From: Aquamicrobium sp. LC103
GTDB taxonomy: Bacteria > Pseudomonadota > Alphaproteobacteria > Rhizobiales > Rhizobiaceae
Direction of reading: 5' to 3'
Length of the DNA: 64,000 nucleotides
Assembly (NCBI RefSeq): GCF_001014615.2
Contig: NZ_LBCQ02000016.1
Location: 62,001 to 126,000 of the forward strand
Shown here: one piece after another, positions 27,918-37,165 of the stretch
Layout of the letters: each line of letters starts with the position of its first letter
Position numbering within the stretch: the stretch's first letter is position 1
Program-made: the position numbers and the translations under genes
Notes under the pieces: model-generated
What the model saw: the letters and a program-made list of their open reading frames with translations, nothing else
What the model was told of the DNA's origin: nothing
The model's database searches: none

Positions 27918-28625
27918 CTAGCCGCCGATATAGGCTCGGCGAACCGTTTCATTGTTGAGGAGCTCTTCCCGGCTCCCTTCCAGCACCACGCGCCCGCTCT
28001 CCATCACATAGCCGCGGTCGGCGATCTGGAGAGCCGCGTAGGCATTCTGTTCGGCCAGAAGCACGGTCGTGCCGCCGGCGTTGATCGACTTGATCGTATC
28101 CAGCACCTGGCGCACGACCAGCGGCGCGAGGCCCAGCGACGGCTCGTCGAGCAGGAGGAGCTTGGGCCTGCCCATCAGGGCGCGGCCGATCGCCACCATC
28201 TGCTGCTGGCCGCCCGACAGCGAGCCTGCATGGTCGTCGCGTTTTTCCCGAAGGATCGGGAACATCTCGTAGATTTCCTCGAGCCGGGTCTTGAGCCCTG
28301 CCTTGTCCGCCCTGTGGACATAGCCGCCGAGCATCAGGTTGCGCTCGACGCTCATGCTCGCGAAGAGCTTGCGGCCCTCAGGACATTGGACGAGGCCGCG
28401 CGAGACGATCGTGTTGGGCGAGGCGCGCGTAATGTCGGTGCCGGCAAGCCTGACCTTGCCGCCGCTGAGCTTGCGCAGGCCGGAGATCGCCAGGAACATC
28501 GAGCTCTTGCCGGCGCCGTTGGCGCCGAGCATCACCACCAGCTCGCCTTCGCGCACGGAGAGGTTGATGCCGTCGAGAGCCCGGAAGCTTCCGTAATTCA
28601 GCTTCACGTCTTCAAGCTGCAGCAT
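27918..28625 (-). CDS. ABC importer ATPase (LivF type)
   Basis: A 235-residue ATPase of the HAAT family. Walker A is GANGAGKSS, the signature is SLSGGQQQMVAIGRAL and Walker B is PKLLLLDEPSLGLAP, all canonical. LivF hallmarks include VQCPEGRKLFASMSVERNL and LLAEQNAYAALQIADRGYVM. The ATG at 28625 overlaps the LivG-type gene end by 14 bases, with GGAG inside that gene. A TTG at 28640 would add five residues. It powers import together with the LivG-type subunit and the two permeases. Confidence 0.94.
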   Translation of the reverse strand: MLQLEDVKLNYGSFRALDGINLSVREGELVVMLGANGAGKSSMFLAISGLRKLSGGKVRLAGTDITRASPNTIVSRGLVQCPEGRKLFASMSVERNLMLGGYVHRADKAGLKTRLEEIYEMFPILREKRDDHAGSLSGGQQQMVAIGRALMGRPKLLLLDEPSLGLAPLVVRQVLDTIKSINAGGTTVLLAEQNAYAALQIADRGYVMESGRVVLEGSREELLNNETVRRAYIGG

Positions 28626-29391
28626 CGTGGCCCGCTCCAAGATAGGCTTCGATCACGAGAGGGTTCGATCTGATCTCGCCAGGGCTGCCGTCGGCGATCT
28701 TCACCCCGTGGTCGAGGACGATGATGTGGTCGGCCAATCCCATGACCATGTCCATCTTGTGCTCGATGAGGCAGATGGTGAGGCCTGACGCCGCCATCTT
28801 GCGGATCAGGTCGGCAAGCCCGGCGGTTTCCTCCGGATTGACGCCGCCCGCCGGCTCGTCGAGGAGGAGGACTTTCGGATCGGTCGCCAGGGCCAGCGCG
28901 AAGGCGATGCGCTTGCGCTCCTCCTGGGTCACGTCCGCCGCCAGCCGGTTGGCTATGTGGCGCAGGCCGACGAAATCGAGCGCTTCCTCGGCCTTGTCGC
29001 GGCAGATGCGTTCGTCCTCGCGCAGCCGCGCCGTCTGGAAGATCGCATCGAAAAGACCCGAGCGGGTACGCAATCGATGGCCGACGATGAGGTTGTCCAT
29101 CACGGTCGCGCCGTCGAACAGGCTGGTCGTCTGGAAGGTGCGCGCGATCCCCAGCCTCGCCATCTCGTCGGGGCGCTTCCCGTCGACTTTCTCCCCCTCG
29201 AAGCGGAGTTCGCCGGAGGTCAGGGGGAAGGTCCCGCTCACGAGGTTGAAGAAGGTGGTCTTGCCGGCGCCATTGGGGCCGATGATGGCCGTGATCTTGC
29301 CGCGCTCGATCCGCGCGTCGACGTCCTTGACCGCGTTCAAGCCGCCGAATCGCTTGGTCAGGGCCCTGGTCTCGATGATGATCTCAGACAT
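28612..29391 (-). CDS. ABC importer ATPase (LivG type) with altered signature motif
   Basis: A 259-residue HAAT-family ATPase. Walker A GPNGAGKTTFFNLVSG, the Q-loop region ARTFQTTSLFDGATVMDNL and Walker B PKVLLLDEPAGGVNPEE are normal. The ABC signature, usually close to LAYGDQRRLEIAR in LivG, reads DVTQEERKRIAFALAL at residues about 153-167. It thus lacks the Gly usually present. The paired LivF-type ATPase has a full signature, so one of the two ATP sites may be weakened. Its start overlaps the LivM-type gene by 8 bases. Confidence 0.92.
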   Translation of the reverse strand: MSEIIIETRALTKRFGGLNAVKDVDARIERGKITAIIGPNGAGKTTFFNLVSGTFPLTSGELRFEGEKVDGKRPDEMARLGIARTFQTTSLFDGATVMDNLIVGHRLRTRSGLFDAIFQTARLREDERICRDKAEEALDFVGLRHIANRLAADVTQEERKRIAFALALATDPKVLLLDEPAGGVNPEETAGLADLIRKMAASGLTICLIEHKMDMVMGLADHIIVLDHGVKIADGSPGEIRSNPLVIEAYLGAGHDAAA

Positions 29392-30403
29392 TGGCGCGCG
29401 CCTCGTCGTGGAGTTCCTTGGACTTGCGCTTTGCCGCGCTGGCAGCGCCGCCGCTCTCGCGCCGCCTCGCCTGCCAACGCGTGTAGGTGCCGATGATGCC
29501 GTTGGGCCAGAACATCACGAGCAGGATCAGCAGCGGCCCGAACACGATCATGCGGTAGGTTTCCAGGAACTGCAGCGACTGCGTGATCCAGGTAAGCGCA
29601 ATGGCGCCGAGAACCGGCCCCATCAGCGTGCCGATGCCGCCGACGAGCACGAAGGCGACCATGTCGAAGGTGTGGTACTCGCGCGCGAGGTCCGGTCCGA
29701 GAAAGCGCACGAAACCGGCAAAGAGACCGCCGGCCAATCCGGCGTAGAAGGTCGACAACGTGAAAGCGAGGACCTTGGTGCGCATCAGGTTTATGCCGAG
29801 CGCCTCCGCGAGCTCGTCGGAGTTGCGGATGGCGACGAAGGAGCGCCCCACGAGCGAGCGGACGATCCGGCGCTTCACGAAGATGGCCAGCACCAGGAAG
29901 GCGAGCACGAGGAAATAGACCGAGCGCGTGTTGTCGAAGGTGAACGGGCCGATCGGGGAGGGCGCCGGAATGCCGATGACGCCGACCGTGCCGTGGGTGA
30001 GCGTGTCCCACTTTTCGATCAGCAGATAGATGATGTAGCCGACGCACAGCGTGAAGATGGAGAAGAAGTGGGTCTTCAGTCGCAGCGAGAGCAGCCCGCC
30101 GAGAAAACCGAGAAGCGCGGCGAGCGGACCGGCGAGCAGGAAGGCGATCCAGAACGGCACGCCGTAGTCCACCGTCAGAAGCCCGACCGTGTAGGCGCCG
30201 ATGGCCATGAAGCCGGCATGGGCGAGGTTGAGCTGGCCGGTATAGCCGACGATGATGTTGAGACCCATCGCCGCGATCGCCCAGATGAAGGCGAGCGCCA
30301 TCACATAGACCTGGTATTCGTTCGAGGCCAGGAACGGAAAGGCGACGGCGATCGCGAGCAGTGCGGCGTAGAGCCCGTATTCGAGACGGCTGTCGAGCTT
30401 CAT
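29384..30403 (-). CDS. ABC importer permease (LivM type)
   Basis: A 339-residue permease with 9-10 predicted helices. LivM marks are FIWAIAAMGLNIIVGYTGQL, NLAHAGFMAIGAYTVGLL, the cytoplasmic coupling segment SFVAIRNSDELAEALGINLM, and FAGFVRFLGPDLAREYHTFD with VGGIGTLMGPVLGAI. The C-terminal tail is longer and basic (ARRRESGGAASAAKRKSKEL). The start shares one base with the stop of the LivH-type gene (TAATG), so the two permeases are translationally coupled. Confidence 0.93.
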   Translation of the reverse strand: MKLDSRLEYGLYAALLAIAVAFPFLASNEYQVYVMALAFIWAIAAMGLNIIVGYTGQLNLAHAGFMAIGAYTVGLLTVDYGVPFWIAFLLAGPLAALLGFLGGLLSLRLKTHFFSIFTLCVGYIIYLLIEKWDTLTHGTVGVIGIPAPSPIGPFTFDNTRSVYFLVLAFLVLAIFVKRRIVRSLVGRSFVAIRNSDELAEALGINLMRTKVLAFTLSTFYAGLAGGLFAGFVRFLGPDLAREYHTFDMVAFVLVGGIGTLMGPVLGAIALTWITQSLQFLETYRMIVFGPLLILLVMFWPNGIIGTYTRWQARRRESGGAASAAKRKSKELHDEARANV

Positions 30404-31266
30404 TAGCGCACCTCGCTTGGGAACAGGCCTTGCGGCCGCAGGGAAAGGATGATCACGAGGAGCGCGAAGGCGATGATGTCCTTGTAGGCGGGCGAGATGT
30501 AGAAGGCGCCGAAGGCTTCCGCGAAGCCGATGATCATGCCGCCGACGATGGCACCGGGTATCGATCCCATTCCGCCAAGGATGATGATCACGAAGGCCTT
30601 GAGGATGACGAGGTGCCCCATCGCCGGGAAGATCAGGTTGATCGGCGCGAAGAGCGTCGCGGCCACCGCGGCGAGCGCGCCGGAAATGGCGAAGGTCAGC
30701 AGCGATACCTTCACCGGATCGATGCCGACGAGCGCGGCGCCCTCCCGGTTCTGCGCCATCGCGACGATGGTGGAGCCGGTCGTCGTCCTGCGCAGGAATA
30801 TCTGCAGCCCGATCATCAGAATGAAAGCTGCGACGATGATCAGGATGCGCTGGGCGGGCGCGGTCAGGTCCGCGAAGCGCAATATCTGCGTATAGGGGGC
30901 CGGCAGCCTGTGGAAATCGGCCCCCCAGATCGCCTGCACCACGGCTTCGAGGAAGAGCAGCAGCCCGATGGCCGCGATCATGTCGTGGAGCGCCGGCGCA
31001 TTGCGCAATGGATGGAAGATCAGCCGTTCCGAAAGCATCGCCAGCACCGCGACCGCCGCCGCCGAGCAGAGCATCGCCAGCCAGAAGTTCAGCCCGAACG
31101 ACCCGGCAAGATAGAACGATATATAGGCGCCGACCATGTAGAACGCGCCATGGGCGAAATTCGGAATGTGCAGGATGCCGTAGACGAGCGTCAGCCCAAG
31201 CGCGACCAGGCTGTAGACGCTGCCGAGCGTCAGTCCGTTAAGAACCTGCTGGAAGAATATGTTCAT
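30403..31266 (-). CDS. ABC importer permease (LivH type)
   Basis: A 287-residue permease with about eight helices: [60 protein letters not shown] (the coupling helix) and the [20 protein letters not shown] motif. It is the first gene of the leftward liv-like operon. The ATG at 31266 has GGAGGAG nine bases upstream; a TTG at 31287 would add seven residues that are mostly ribosome-site sequence. With the LivM-type permease it forms the transmembrane path. Confidence 0.93.
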   Translation of the reverse strand: MNIFFQQVLNGLTLGSVYSLVALGLTLVYGILHIPNFAHGAFYMVGAYISFYLAGSFGLNFWLAMLCSAAAVAVLAMLSERLIFHPLRNAPALHDMIAAIGLLLFLEAVVQAIWGADFHRLPAPYTQILRFADLTAPAQRILIIVAAFILMIGLQIFLRRTTTGSTIVAMAQNREGAALVGIDPVKVSLLTFAISGALAAVAATLFAPINLIFPAMGHLVILKAFVIIILGGMGSIPGAIVGGMIIGFAEAFGAFYISPAYKDIIAFALLVIILSLRPQGLFPSEVR

Positions 31267-31686
31267 GGGCTGCGGCTCCTCCTCCAAGGCGCTGCCTGAT
31301 CCTGTCTTGCGGCGTCAGGGCTGGACGTGCTCCTCCCGCCTCTGCCGCCGATCTCGTTTCGACGATGCCGCCTGGGGCGCCGCGAGCCTTTCCTCTCAGG
31401 CTCGTTCCTCAATTTTCATGAAGATGGCATGGTCGATATGCAGGCGTCAACATGCCGAAAACAAGATAATACGGGCATAATTCGCATGTCTGGATCGTAG
31501 AGAATTTGGCTATCGAAAAACAGGTACGGAAATCGAGAACCGGCGGAATCCGCGATGCCAAGGAGCGATGGGATGCCGAAGGCGCGCCGCCGCTCGCATC
31601 AGTGCGGCGGCCGCCGGTTCCGAGGTCGCGACGGTCAAGGTGAGGAGCGGTCCCGCGACATGGCCGAATATGCCGAGCGATGCCAG
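31267..31686. other. Intergenic region upstream of the liv-like operon
   Basis: About 420 bases between the LivH-type gene and the end of glsA, both leftward. I see no convincing gene. The AT-richer part near 31410-31500 is the probable promoter region of the liv-like operon; the leftward strand has TATTAT at about 31472-31467, but no good -35 partner. The open frame running left across 31409-32026 is a frame-shifted shadow of glsA. No terminator hairpin with a T run is seen after glsA. Confidence 0.5.
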
Positions 31687-32601
31687 CTAGAAGATCGACC
31701 AGCCGGTGAGGGAATCGAAGGTGTCGAGGGCAAGGGCGGCGGTGACAGAATTGCCGTGCTCGTCCAGGCCTGGTCCCCAGGCGACAGCGGCGCAACGATC
31801 GGGAACGACGGCAAGTATGCCGCCACCGACGCCACTTTTGCAGGGCAGGCCGATGCGGTAGGCGAATTCGCCGGCCGCATCGTAGGGGCCGCAGGTGAGC
31901 ATCAGCGACACGATGCGGCGTGCGTCCTTCGGCGTCAGCAGCCTCGATCCGTCGGCGCGCAGACCGTGCCGGGCGAGCAGGAGCCCGGCACGGGCGAGTT
32001 CCTGCGCGCTGATCGTGATCGAACACTGCCTGAAATAGTGGTCGAGGGCATGCTCGACGGGATTGAGCATGTTTCCGAAGTCGGCCATCAGATGGGCGAG
32101 CGCCCTGTTGCGATGCCCGGTCTCGGATTCGGAGGCGGCGGTGACGCTGTCGACGTGCAGGTCGGGGTTGCCGGTCTCGGCGCGCAGCAGGCCACGCAGC
32201 GAGCCGAGCGCGTCTCCCGTATCGGCGAGCAATTGGTCGGTGACGACTATGGCGCCGGCATTGATGAAGGGGTTGCGCGGAATGCCCTTCTCGAACTCGA
32301 GCTGGAACAGGGAGTTGAACGCGCTGCCGGATGGCTCGCGATGGACGCGCTTCCAGATCGCCTCGTCGTCGTGGCTCAGAACGAGAGCGAGGGTGAACAC
32401 CTTGGAGATGCTCTGCAGCGAGAAGCGGACGTCCTGATCGCCGACGCCGTAAACGTCACCATCGACGCTCGCCACCGCGAAGCCGAACTGCTTCGGATCG
32501 ACCTCGCCGAGGGCCGGGATGTAGGTGGCGACCTTGCCTTCGCCGATGTGCGGGCGAACGGTCCTCAGGACTTTTCGGGCGGCCTCGTGGAGATCAACCA
32601 T
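31687..32601 (-). CDS. glsA: Glutaminase
   Basis: A 304-residue serine-type glutaminase of the GlsA/YbaS family that releases ammonia from glutamine, giving glutamate. The catalytic SxxK motif is visible in FSLQSISKVFTLALVLSHDD; other conserved blocks are GKVATYIPALGEVDP, NPFINAGAIVVTDQL and the Gly-rich LPCKSGVGGGILAVVPD. Length is normal. The ATG at 32601 overlaps the gadC stop by 8 bases, so it is coupled to the antiporter. In acid resistance, ammonia made here buffers the cytoplasm and the glutamate feeds GadB. This is the gene set known from Brucella-type gad loci. Confidence 0.93.
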   Translation of the reverse strand: MVDLHEAARKVLRTVRPHIGEGKVATYIPALGEVDPKQFGFAVASVDGDVYGVGDQDVRFSLQSISKVFTLALVLSHDDEAIWKRVHREPSGSAFNSLFQLEFEKGIPRNPFINAGAIVVTDQLLADTGDALGSLRGLLRAETGNPDLHVDSVTAASESETGHRNRALAHLMADFGNMLNPVEHALDHYFRQCSITISAQELARAGLLLARHGLRADGSRLLTPKDARRIVSLMLTCGPYDAAGEFAYRIGLPCKSGVGGGILAVVPDRCAAVAWGPGLDEHGNSVTAALALDTFDSLTGWSIF

Positions 32602-34117
32602 GAGCGTGGGCCTTCTTTTCGGACAAGGCTCGTCGTTCCGGGGGAGGAACACGCCCGGAAGCGAGGCGCGCCGCCCGGTCCTCGGGCGGAAGCCAGCTAT
32701 CCTTGCGGAACCATTCGAGCACGATGGGAGCGGCGGTGAAGATGATGGCACCGCCGGCGACGAGGGCGACGTAGATGGCGGGATTGCCTATGGGCAGTTG
32801 ATCCGGTGGGACGAAGGCGAGCACGAAGGCGAACGCCACGGCTGCGAAGCCGATTCCCGCCACGAGCCACATGCCGACATTGCCACCCGGGACTTTGAAG
32901 GAACGTTCCAGATCGGGCTGGGTGTAACGAAGCCGGATCGCGGCGGCATACATCAACAGATAGACGATGATGTAGAGGCTGACGGCCATCGCCGTGATGA
33001 GGAAGAACACCACGGAGACATCGGTCACGACCAGATAGATCGACGACAGGGCGGTGACGACGATACCCTGGATGATCAGGATGTTCTTCTGCACGCCCGT
33101 CTTGGTGGTTTTCTGCATCCATGGCGGCAGCTTGCCGTCGTGGGCCGTGGCGAGCAGGCCGCGGCTCGGTCCCGTGATCCAGGCGAGGACGCCGCCGAGC
33201 GCGCCGTAGCAGATGAGCAGGCTCAGGACCGGAACCGGCCAGGTCGAGCCGAGCATCGCGGTGAAAACGGTCGAGAATGCATCGAAGACGCCGGTCTGGA
33301 GGTTGATCTGCTCGTAACGGAGGATACCGGCGATCGCCAATGCGCCGAGCGTGAATATAGCAAAGGAGACCAGGGCGGCGATCATGATGACGACCGGATA
33401 GCCGGTCTTGGGATTGCGCAACTCGTTGGTGTGGACCGCCTGCGATTCGACCCCGGCGAAGCTGAGCAGGATGCCGGCGAGGAATGCGAGGCCTCCCAGG
33501 CTGGTGACATAGGGGAACCAGCGCGGGTGGGGATGCCCGTCGGTGGCCACGGCAACCGACGGATCGGTGGCGACGTTCCACCCGATGGTGTGGCCCGACA
33601 TCACCCACCACAGGCAGGCTCCGATCAGGATGAGGCCGGGTATCGCGGTGCCGAGGATGAAGCCGTATTGGGTGACCTTGGCGGCAAACTGGGTGCTGAC
33701 AAGCGCGACTAGGGTGCACAGCCAGAACGCGACGACGGTGAAGAGGCCGACATAGATGTTGTTGTTGGCCAGGTCGGGCGCACCGAAGGTAAAGGCGAGC
33801 GCGGCCGCGGCAAAGCTAAGCCCGGTGGGATAGAAGACGATGTTCTGCACCCAGGAGAGAAAGATGGCGATGAAGCCGACTGGCTTGCCGAATGCCTCGC
33901 CCACCCAGACGTAAATTCCACCCTCGCGGTTGCCGAAGGCGCCGCCGAGTTCGGCGGCCACCAGACCTGCCGGAATGAGGAAGAGGATGACCGCGAAACC
34001 GATGTAGAAGAACATTTCCATTTCTTCCTTGGCCATCATCGGCAGGCCGCGCAGGCTGGTGACGATGGATGCCGCGGTCATGAATCCCAGTGCTGAGACG
34101 GTAATGGTCTTGTTCAC
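32594..34117 (-). CDS. gadC: Glutamate/gamma-aminobutyrate antiporter
   Basis: A 507-residue APC-superfamily antiporter with 12 helices, close in length to E. coli GadC (511). It begins MNKTITVSALGFMTAASIVT and includes SLRGLPMMAKEEMEMFFYIG, GGAFGNREGGIYVWVGEAFG, the ESQAVHTNELRNPKTGYP loop and a C-terminal soluble tail of about 45 residues (SWLPPEDRAARLASGRVPPP, then HAHG) that may correspond to the C-plug closing the channel at neutral pH. It exports GABA and imports glutamate or glutamine. It lies 61 bases after gadB and overlaps glsA by 8. Confidence 0.93.
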   Translation of the reverse strand: MNKTITVSALGFMTAASIVTSLRGLPMMAKEEMEMFFYIGFAVILFLIPAGLVAAELGGAFGNREGGIYVWVGEAFGKPVGFIAIFLSWVQNIVFYPTGLSFAAAALAFTFGAPDLANNNIYVGLFTVVAFWLCTLVALVSTQFAAKVTQYGFILGTAIPGLILIGACLWWVMSGHTIGWNVATDPSVAVATDGHPHPRWFPYVTSLGGLAFLAGILLSFAGVESQAVHTNELRNPKTGYPVVIMIAALVSFAIFTLGALAIAGILRYEQINLQTGVFDAFSTVFTAMLGSTWPVPVLSLLICYGALGGVLAWITGPSRGLLATAHDGKLPPWMQKTTKTGVQKNILIIQGIVVTALSSIYLVVTDVSVVFFLITAMAVSLYIIVYLLMYAAAIRLRYTQPDLERSFKVPGGNVGMWLVAGIGFAAVAFAFVLAFVPPDQLPIGNPAIYVALVAGGAIIFTAAPIVLEWFRKDSWLPPEDRAARLASGRVPPPERRALSEKKAHAHG

Positions 34118-34178
34118 GATCGTCCTCCGGACCCGAAATGACGTGAAGTCGTCCTGAAAAACCGAAGTAGGCGCATGG

Positions 34179-35552
34179 TCAGCATTTGCTGACGGTCGTC
34201 ACCTCGTGGTGGTGAAGCTTCGGCGGTGTCGAGGTGCCGCCATGCTGCTTCAGCCAGTCGCAGGCGTGGATGATGTCCTTGGCCAGCCCGTTGATGACGT
34301 TCAAGTTGAGATGCGGGCGCACCACGACGCGCAGGCTGTTCACCGATTCCGCGTTTGGCGGCATCGAGTAGGCGGAGAGCACCCAGCCGCGCTCGCGCAC
34401 CTTGGCCGAGACGTCGAATTCGTTGAAGTTCTTGAACTCGTCCTTGAGCGTCAGCGCGACGACGGGAATGCGCTGGGTCTTGTTCATGATCTCGAAATAG
34501 CCGCTTTGGACGAGCAGCTCGCGCAGATGCTGCGCGTTGTCGACCGTGTGCTGCATGATCTCCTTGTAGCCGTCGAAGCCGAGGCGCACGATGGTGTAGT
34601 ACTGGTAGGCGATCTGCGCCGCGTTGCGGCTGAAGTTGAGGGTCGCCGTCGGCATCTCGCCACCGAGATAGTTCACGTAGAAGACGAGATCCTCGTTGAA
34701 GATCTTGCGCTCCCTAAAGACGATCCAGCCGAGGCCGGGGGGCACCAGCCCGTATTTGTGCCCGGACGCATTGATCGACTGGACGCGCGGCAAGCGGAAA
34801 TCCCATTTGTAGTCCGGATAGAGGAACGGGTTGACGAAGCCGCCGGAGGCGCCGTCGACATGCATGGGAATGCTGATGCCGGTGCGTTTCTCGTAGGCGT
34901 CCAGCCAGTCGTGGATTTCCTGGAAATCGTCGTCCTCGCCCGTGAAGGTCTGGCCCGCGATGGCGACGACGGCGATCGTGTTCTCGTCGACCAGTTCGTC
35001 GAGGTGCTCGGTCGTCAGCCGGTAATTGCCCGGCTTCAAGGGCGCGATGCGAGGCTCGACGTCGAAATAGCGCATGAACTTCTTCCAGACGATCTGGACG
35101 TTGCCGCCGGTGACCAGGTTGGGCTTCGAACCATCCTTGCCGGCGGCCTCCCGCGCCTGCCGCCAGTTCCATTTGTGGGCGAGGCCGGCGAGCATGCAGG
35201 CCTCCGAAGAGCCAACGGTGGCCGTACCGTAGGGCTCCACGCCCTTCGGACCGTTCCAGAGCTCGTGCAGCCATCGCACCATGCGGCTCTCCATGGCGAA
35301 GAGCTGCGGGTACATGTCGTGGTCGATGTAGTTCTTGAGGAAGTTTCTCCGGCCGACTTCCAGCGCCTCGGGCTCGGTGAAGGTGGTCACGAAGGACGAA
35401 AGATTCATCACCGGTTGCGAATCCGACCAGGCTTCGCTGTTGACGATCGCCTCGGCGGCAAAGGCGGAGATGCTCTTGCGGGGGAAGCGATCCTCGGGGA
35501 TTTCCTCGTTGAAATCATCGTAGAAGATGTCGAAAGGGGACTTGTGTTTCAT
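34179..35552 (-). CDS. gadB: Glutamate decarboxylase
   Basis: A 457-residue PLP-dependent decarboxylase converting glutamate and a proton into GABA and CO2. The PLP lysine is Lys266 in SINASGHKYGLVPPG. Other blocks are GTATVGSSEACMLAGLAHKW, PMHVDGASGGFVNPFLYPD and GEMPTATLNFSRNAAQIAYQ. Length is close to E. coli GadB (466). The start MKHKSPFDIFYDDF has AGGAG seven bases upstream; the frame stays open upstream but is not GadB-like. The C-terminal tail has a His triplet (LHHHEVTTVSKC), of interest because a C-terminal His sets the pH response of E. coli GadB. First gene of gadB-gadC-glsA. Confidence 0.95.
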   Translation of the reverse strand: MKHKSPFDIFYDDFNEEIPEDRFPRKSISAFAAEAIVNSEAWSDSQPVMNLSSFVTTFTEPEALEVGRRNFLKNYIDHDMYPQLFAMESRMVRWLHELWNGPKGVEPYGTATVGSSEACMLAGLAHKWNWRQAREAAGKDGSKPNLVTGGNVQIVWKKFMRYFDVEPRIAPLKPGNYRLTTEHLDELVDENTIAVVAIAGQTFTGEDDDFQEIHDWLDAYEKRTGISIPMHVDGASGGFVNPFLYPDYKWDFRLPRVQSINASGHKYGLVPPGLGWIVFRERKIFNEDLVFYVNYLGGEMPTATLNFSRNAAQIAYQYYTIVRLGFDGYKEIMQHTVDNAQHLRELLVQSGYFEIMNKTQRIPVVALTLKDEFKNFNEFDVSAKVRERGWVLSAYSMPPNAESVNSLRVVVRPHLNLNVINGLAKDIIHACDWLKQHGGTSTPPKLHHHEVTTVSKC

Positions 35553-36076
35553 GGTGCGACTCCTGTCCGCGCCCCGTTGGAGCGATGTATTTTCAAACAG
35601 TGAGCGGCAGTCCGTTGACGGACCAGGGGGCATCCGCGAGGCATCTATCTTCGCAACCGCAGATTTTAACCGGCTATCTGCGTCGTGTTCGGTGAATGCA
35701 TATGAGAAAGGCTGGCGGCTATCGTGTCCCGGCAGAAAATCCGCCGATTTCGCTGGCTCTGCGGCACGTCCATTCTCCTCTCCTCGCCAAATGATGCGTC
35801 AGAGCGTGAATGACCCCTTCCATTTCCCCGTAACTTCGATCCTGCACTTGAAATGGCGGATTGTCCAGAAGCTTTTCTGTCAAATCCGCAGTTAACATCA
35901 TGATAATTATGGTAATACCCGGGACTTTGCAGTCCATTCTGGTTTGTTAGTTTCTGCTAATGGAAAAGGAGCTTTGAATGCCGGTTTATCTTCTTGCGTC
36001 TTTTCGATTTCGCCTATTAGTATCGGCGCCGAGACTATGCCTGACGATTTTCCCCTGAAAGGGAGTGAGGTTGGAC
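35553..36076. other. Intergenic region between gadB and the RND adaptor
   Basis: About 520 bases that should hold the leftward gadB promoter and the rightward pump promoter. The middle, 35890-35925, is AT-rich with the 8-bp palindrome ATAATTAT. No full-length gene, tRNA or hdeA-like reading frame is present. On the + strand there is a small frame with a good ribosome site at 35978-36058, listed separately. A short dyad TTAG-N6-CTAA lies near 35947-35960. Confidence 0.5.
35978..36058 (+). CDS. Possible 26-residue leader peptide
   Basis: A 26-codon frame, starting MPVYLLASFRFRLLV and ending TIFP, with AAGGAG six bases before its ATG. It ends 18 bases before the RND adaptor ATG. It is hydrophobic and basic. 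Nothing else supports expression; it could be a leader peptide or chance. Confidence 0.22.
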   Translation: MPVYLLASFRFRLLVSAPRLCLTIFP

Positions 36077-37165
36077 ATGAGCAACTGGTCCCGCGCCACG
36101 GCGATTTCGTCTCTGCTTTCCTTCCTCGCGATAGCCGGCTGCTCGCAAGAGGCCGAACAGCCGCAACCTCCGCGTGCCGTCCGCGTCGTGGAAATCGATC
36201 CCCAGAACGCGCCCCTCGCGGCCGCGCAGGGAAGCGGGCGCATAGAGGCGCGCAGCACGGCCAGCGTCGGCTTCCTCGTTGCCGGGCGCTTGACCGAGCG
36301 GCCCGTCAACGTCGGTACTTCGGTTGCGGCCGGCGACCTCATCGCGCGGATCGATCCGACGGATTTCCAGAACAAGGTCGTCGCGGCCCAGGCGCAGGTC
36401 TCGGCGGCTCAAGCCACGGTCGATCAGGCCTCCCCGCAGGAAAGCCGGCTCAAGAAACTGCTGGAGGACGGCTTCGCCACGCGCCAGCAATATGAGGCGG
36501 CCCTCCAGGCGCTGCAGGGCGCGCAGGCGCAGCTCAACGGCGCCTCGGCCAATCTGAAGCTGGCCGACGACCAGTTGAAATACACCCAGCTTCTCGCGCC
36601 GACCGACGGGGTCGTCACGGCCACCGCCGCCGATGTCGGGCAAGTCGTCGCAGCCGGACAGACCGTGGTCGAACTCGCCCAGCATGGCGAACGCGACGCG
36701 GTCTTCGCGATCGCGCCCCAGCACGTGGCCTATGCGCAGATCGGCATGCCGGTGAAGGTGTGGCTCCAGGACAAGCCGTCCGAGACGACCGCCGGAACGC
36801 TGCGCGAGGTGGCGCCGAACGCCGATCCTGTCACCGGCACGTATCAGGTCAAGGTCTCGCTGCCGGACGCTCCCGCCGATATGCGCCTCGGCGCGATCGT
36901 CGTCGGGCATGCGGAAGTGGAGGGCGGGCTGATGGTGCGGGTGCCGAGCACCGCCCTGCTGCAAACGGGCTCGGAGCCGCAGGTCTGGGTCGTTTCCCAG
37001 CCCGCGGGCGAGGTCGCGAAACGCGCGGTCACCGTCCTGCGTTACGAGGCCGACGGCGTGATCATTTCGGACGGGCTGGAGAAGGGCGATCTGGTGGTGA
37101 CCGCGGGCGTCAACTCGCTCACCGACGGCCAGAAGGTGACCGTCCAGAAAGCGGCCGCGCAATGA
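36077..37165 (+). CDS. RND efflux periplasmic adaptor (membrane-fusion lipoprotein)
   Basis: A 362-residue HlyD/AcrA-family adaptor. It begins with a lipoprotein signal ending LLSFLAIAGC (lipobox, acylated Cys). The lipoyl half-motif is GRIEARSTASVGFLVAGRLT with VNVGTSVAAGDLIARIDPTD, then an alpha hairpin (AQAQVSAAQATVDQASPQES onwards) and the second lipoyl half YTQLLAPTDGVVTATAADVG. The beta-barrel and membrane-proximal domains complete it. The ATG at 36077 has GAGG six bases upstream. Its stop overlaps the pump start by 4 bases (ATGA). It links the inner-membrane pump to an outer-membrane channel encoded elsewhere. Confidence 0.93.
   Translation: MSNWSRATAISSLLSFLAIAGCSQEAEQPQPPRAVRVVEIDPQNAPLAAAQGSGRIEARSTASVGFLVAGRLTERPVNVGTSVAAGDLIARIDPTDFQNKVVAAQAQVSAAQATVDQASPQESRLKKLLEDGFATRQQYEAALQALQGAQAQLNGASANLKLADDQLKYTQLLAPTDGVVTATAADVGQVVAAGQTVVELAQHGERDAVFAIAPQHVAYAQIGMPVKVWLQDKPSETTAGTLREVAPNADPVTGTYQVKVSLPDAPADMRLGAIVVGHAEVEGGLMVRVPSTALLQTGSEPQVWVVSQPAGEVAKRAVTVLRYEADGVIISDGLEKGDLVVTAGVNSLTDGQKVTVQKAAAQ

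Noticed and set aside
31510-31686. In-frame, protein-like continuation after the glsA stop codon
   Set aside because: glsA already ends at the usual C terminus (TGWSIF) and the extra 50-60 residues match nothing I know, so a readthrough or broken extension is not supported.
31409-32026. 205-codon minus-strand frame overlapping the glsA end
   Set aside because: It is a frame-shifted shadow of glsA, rich in Arg and Pro, with no domain.
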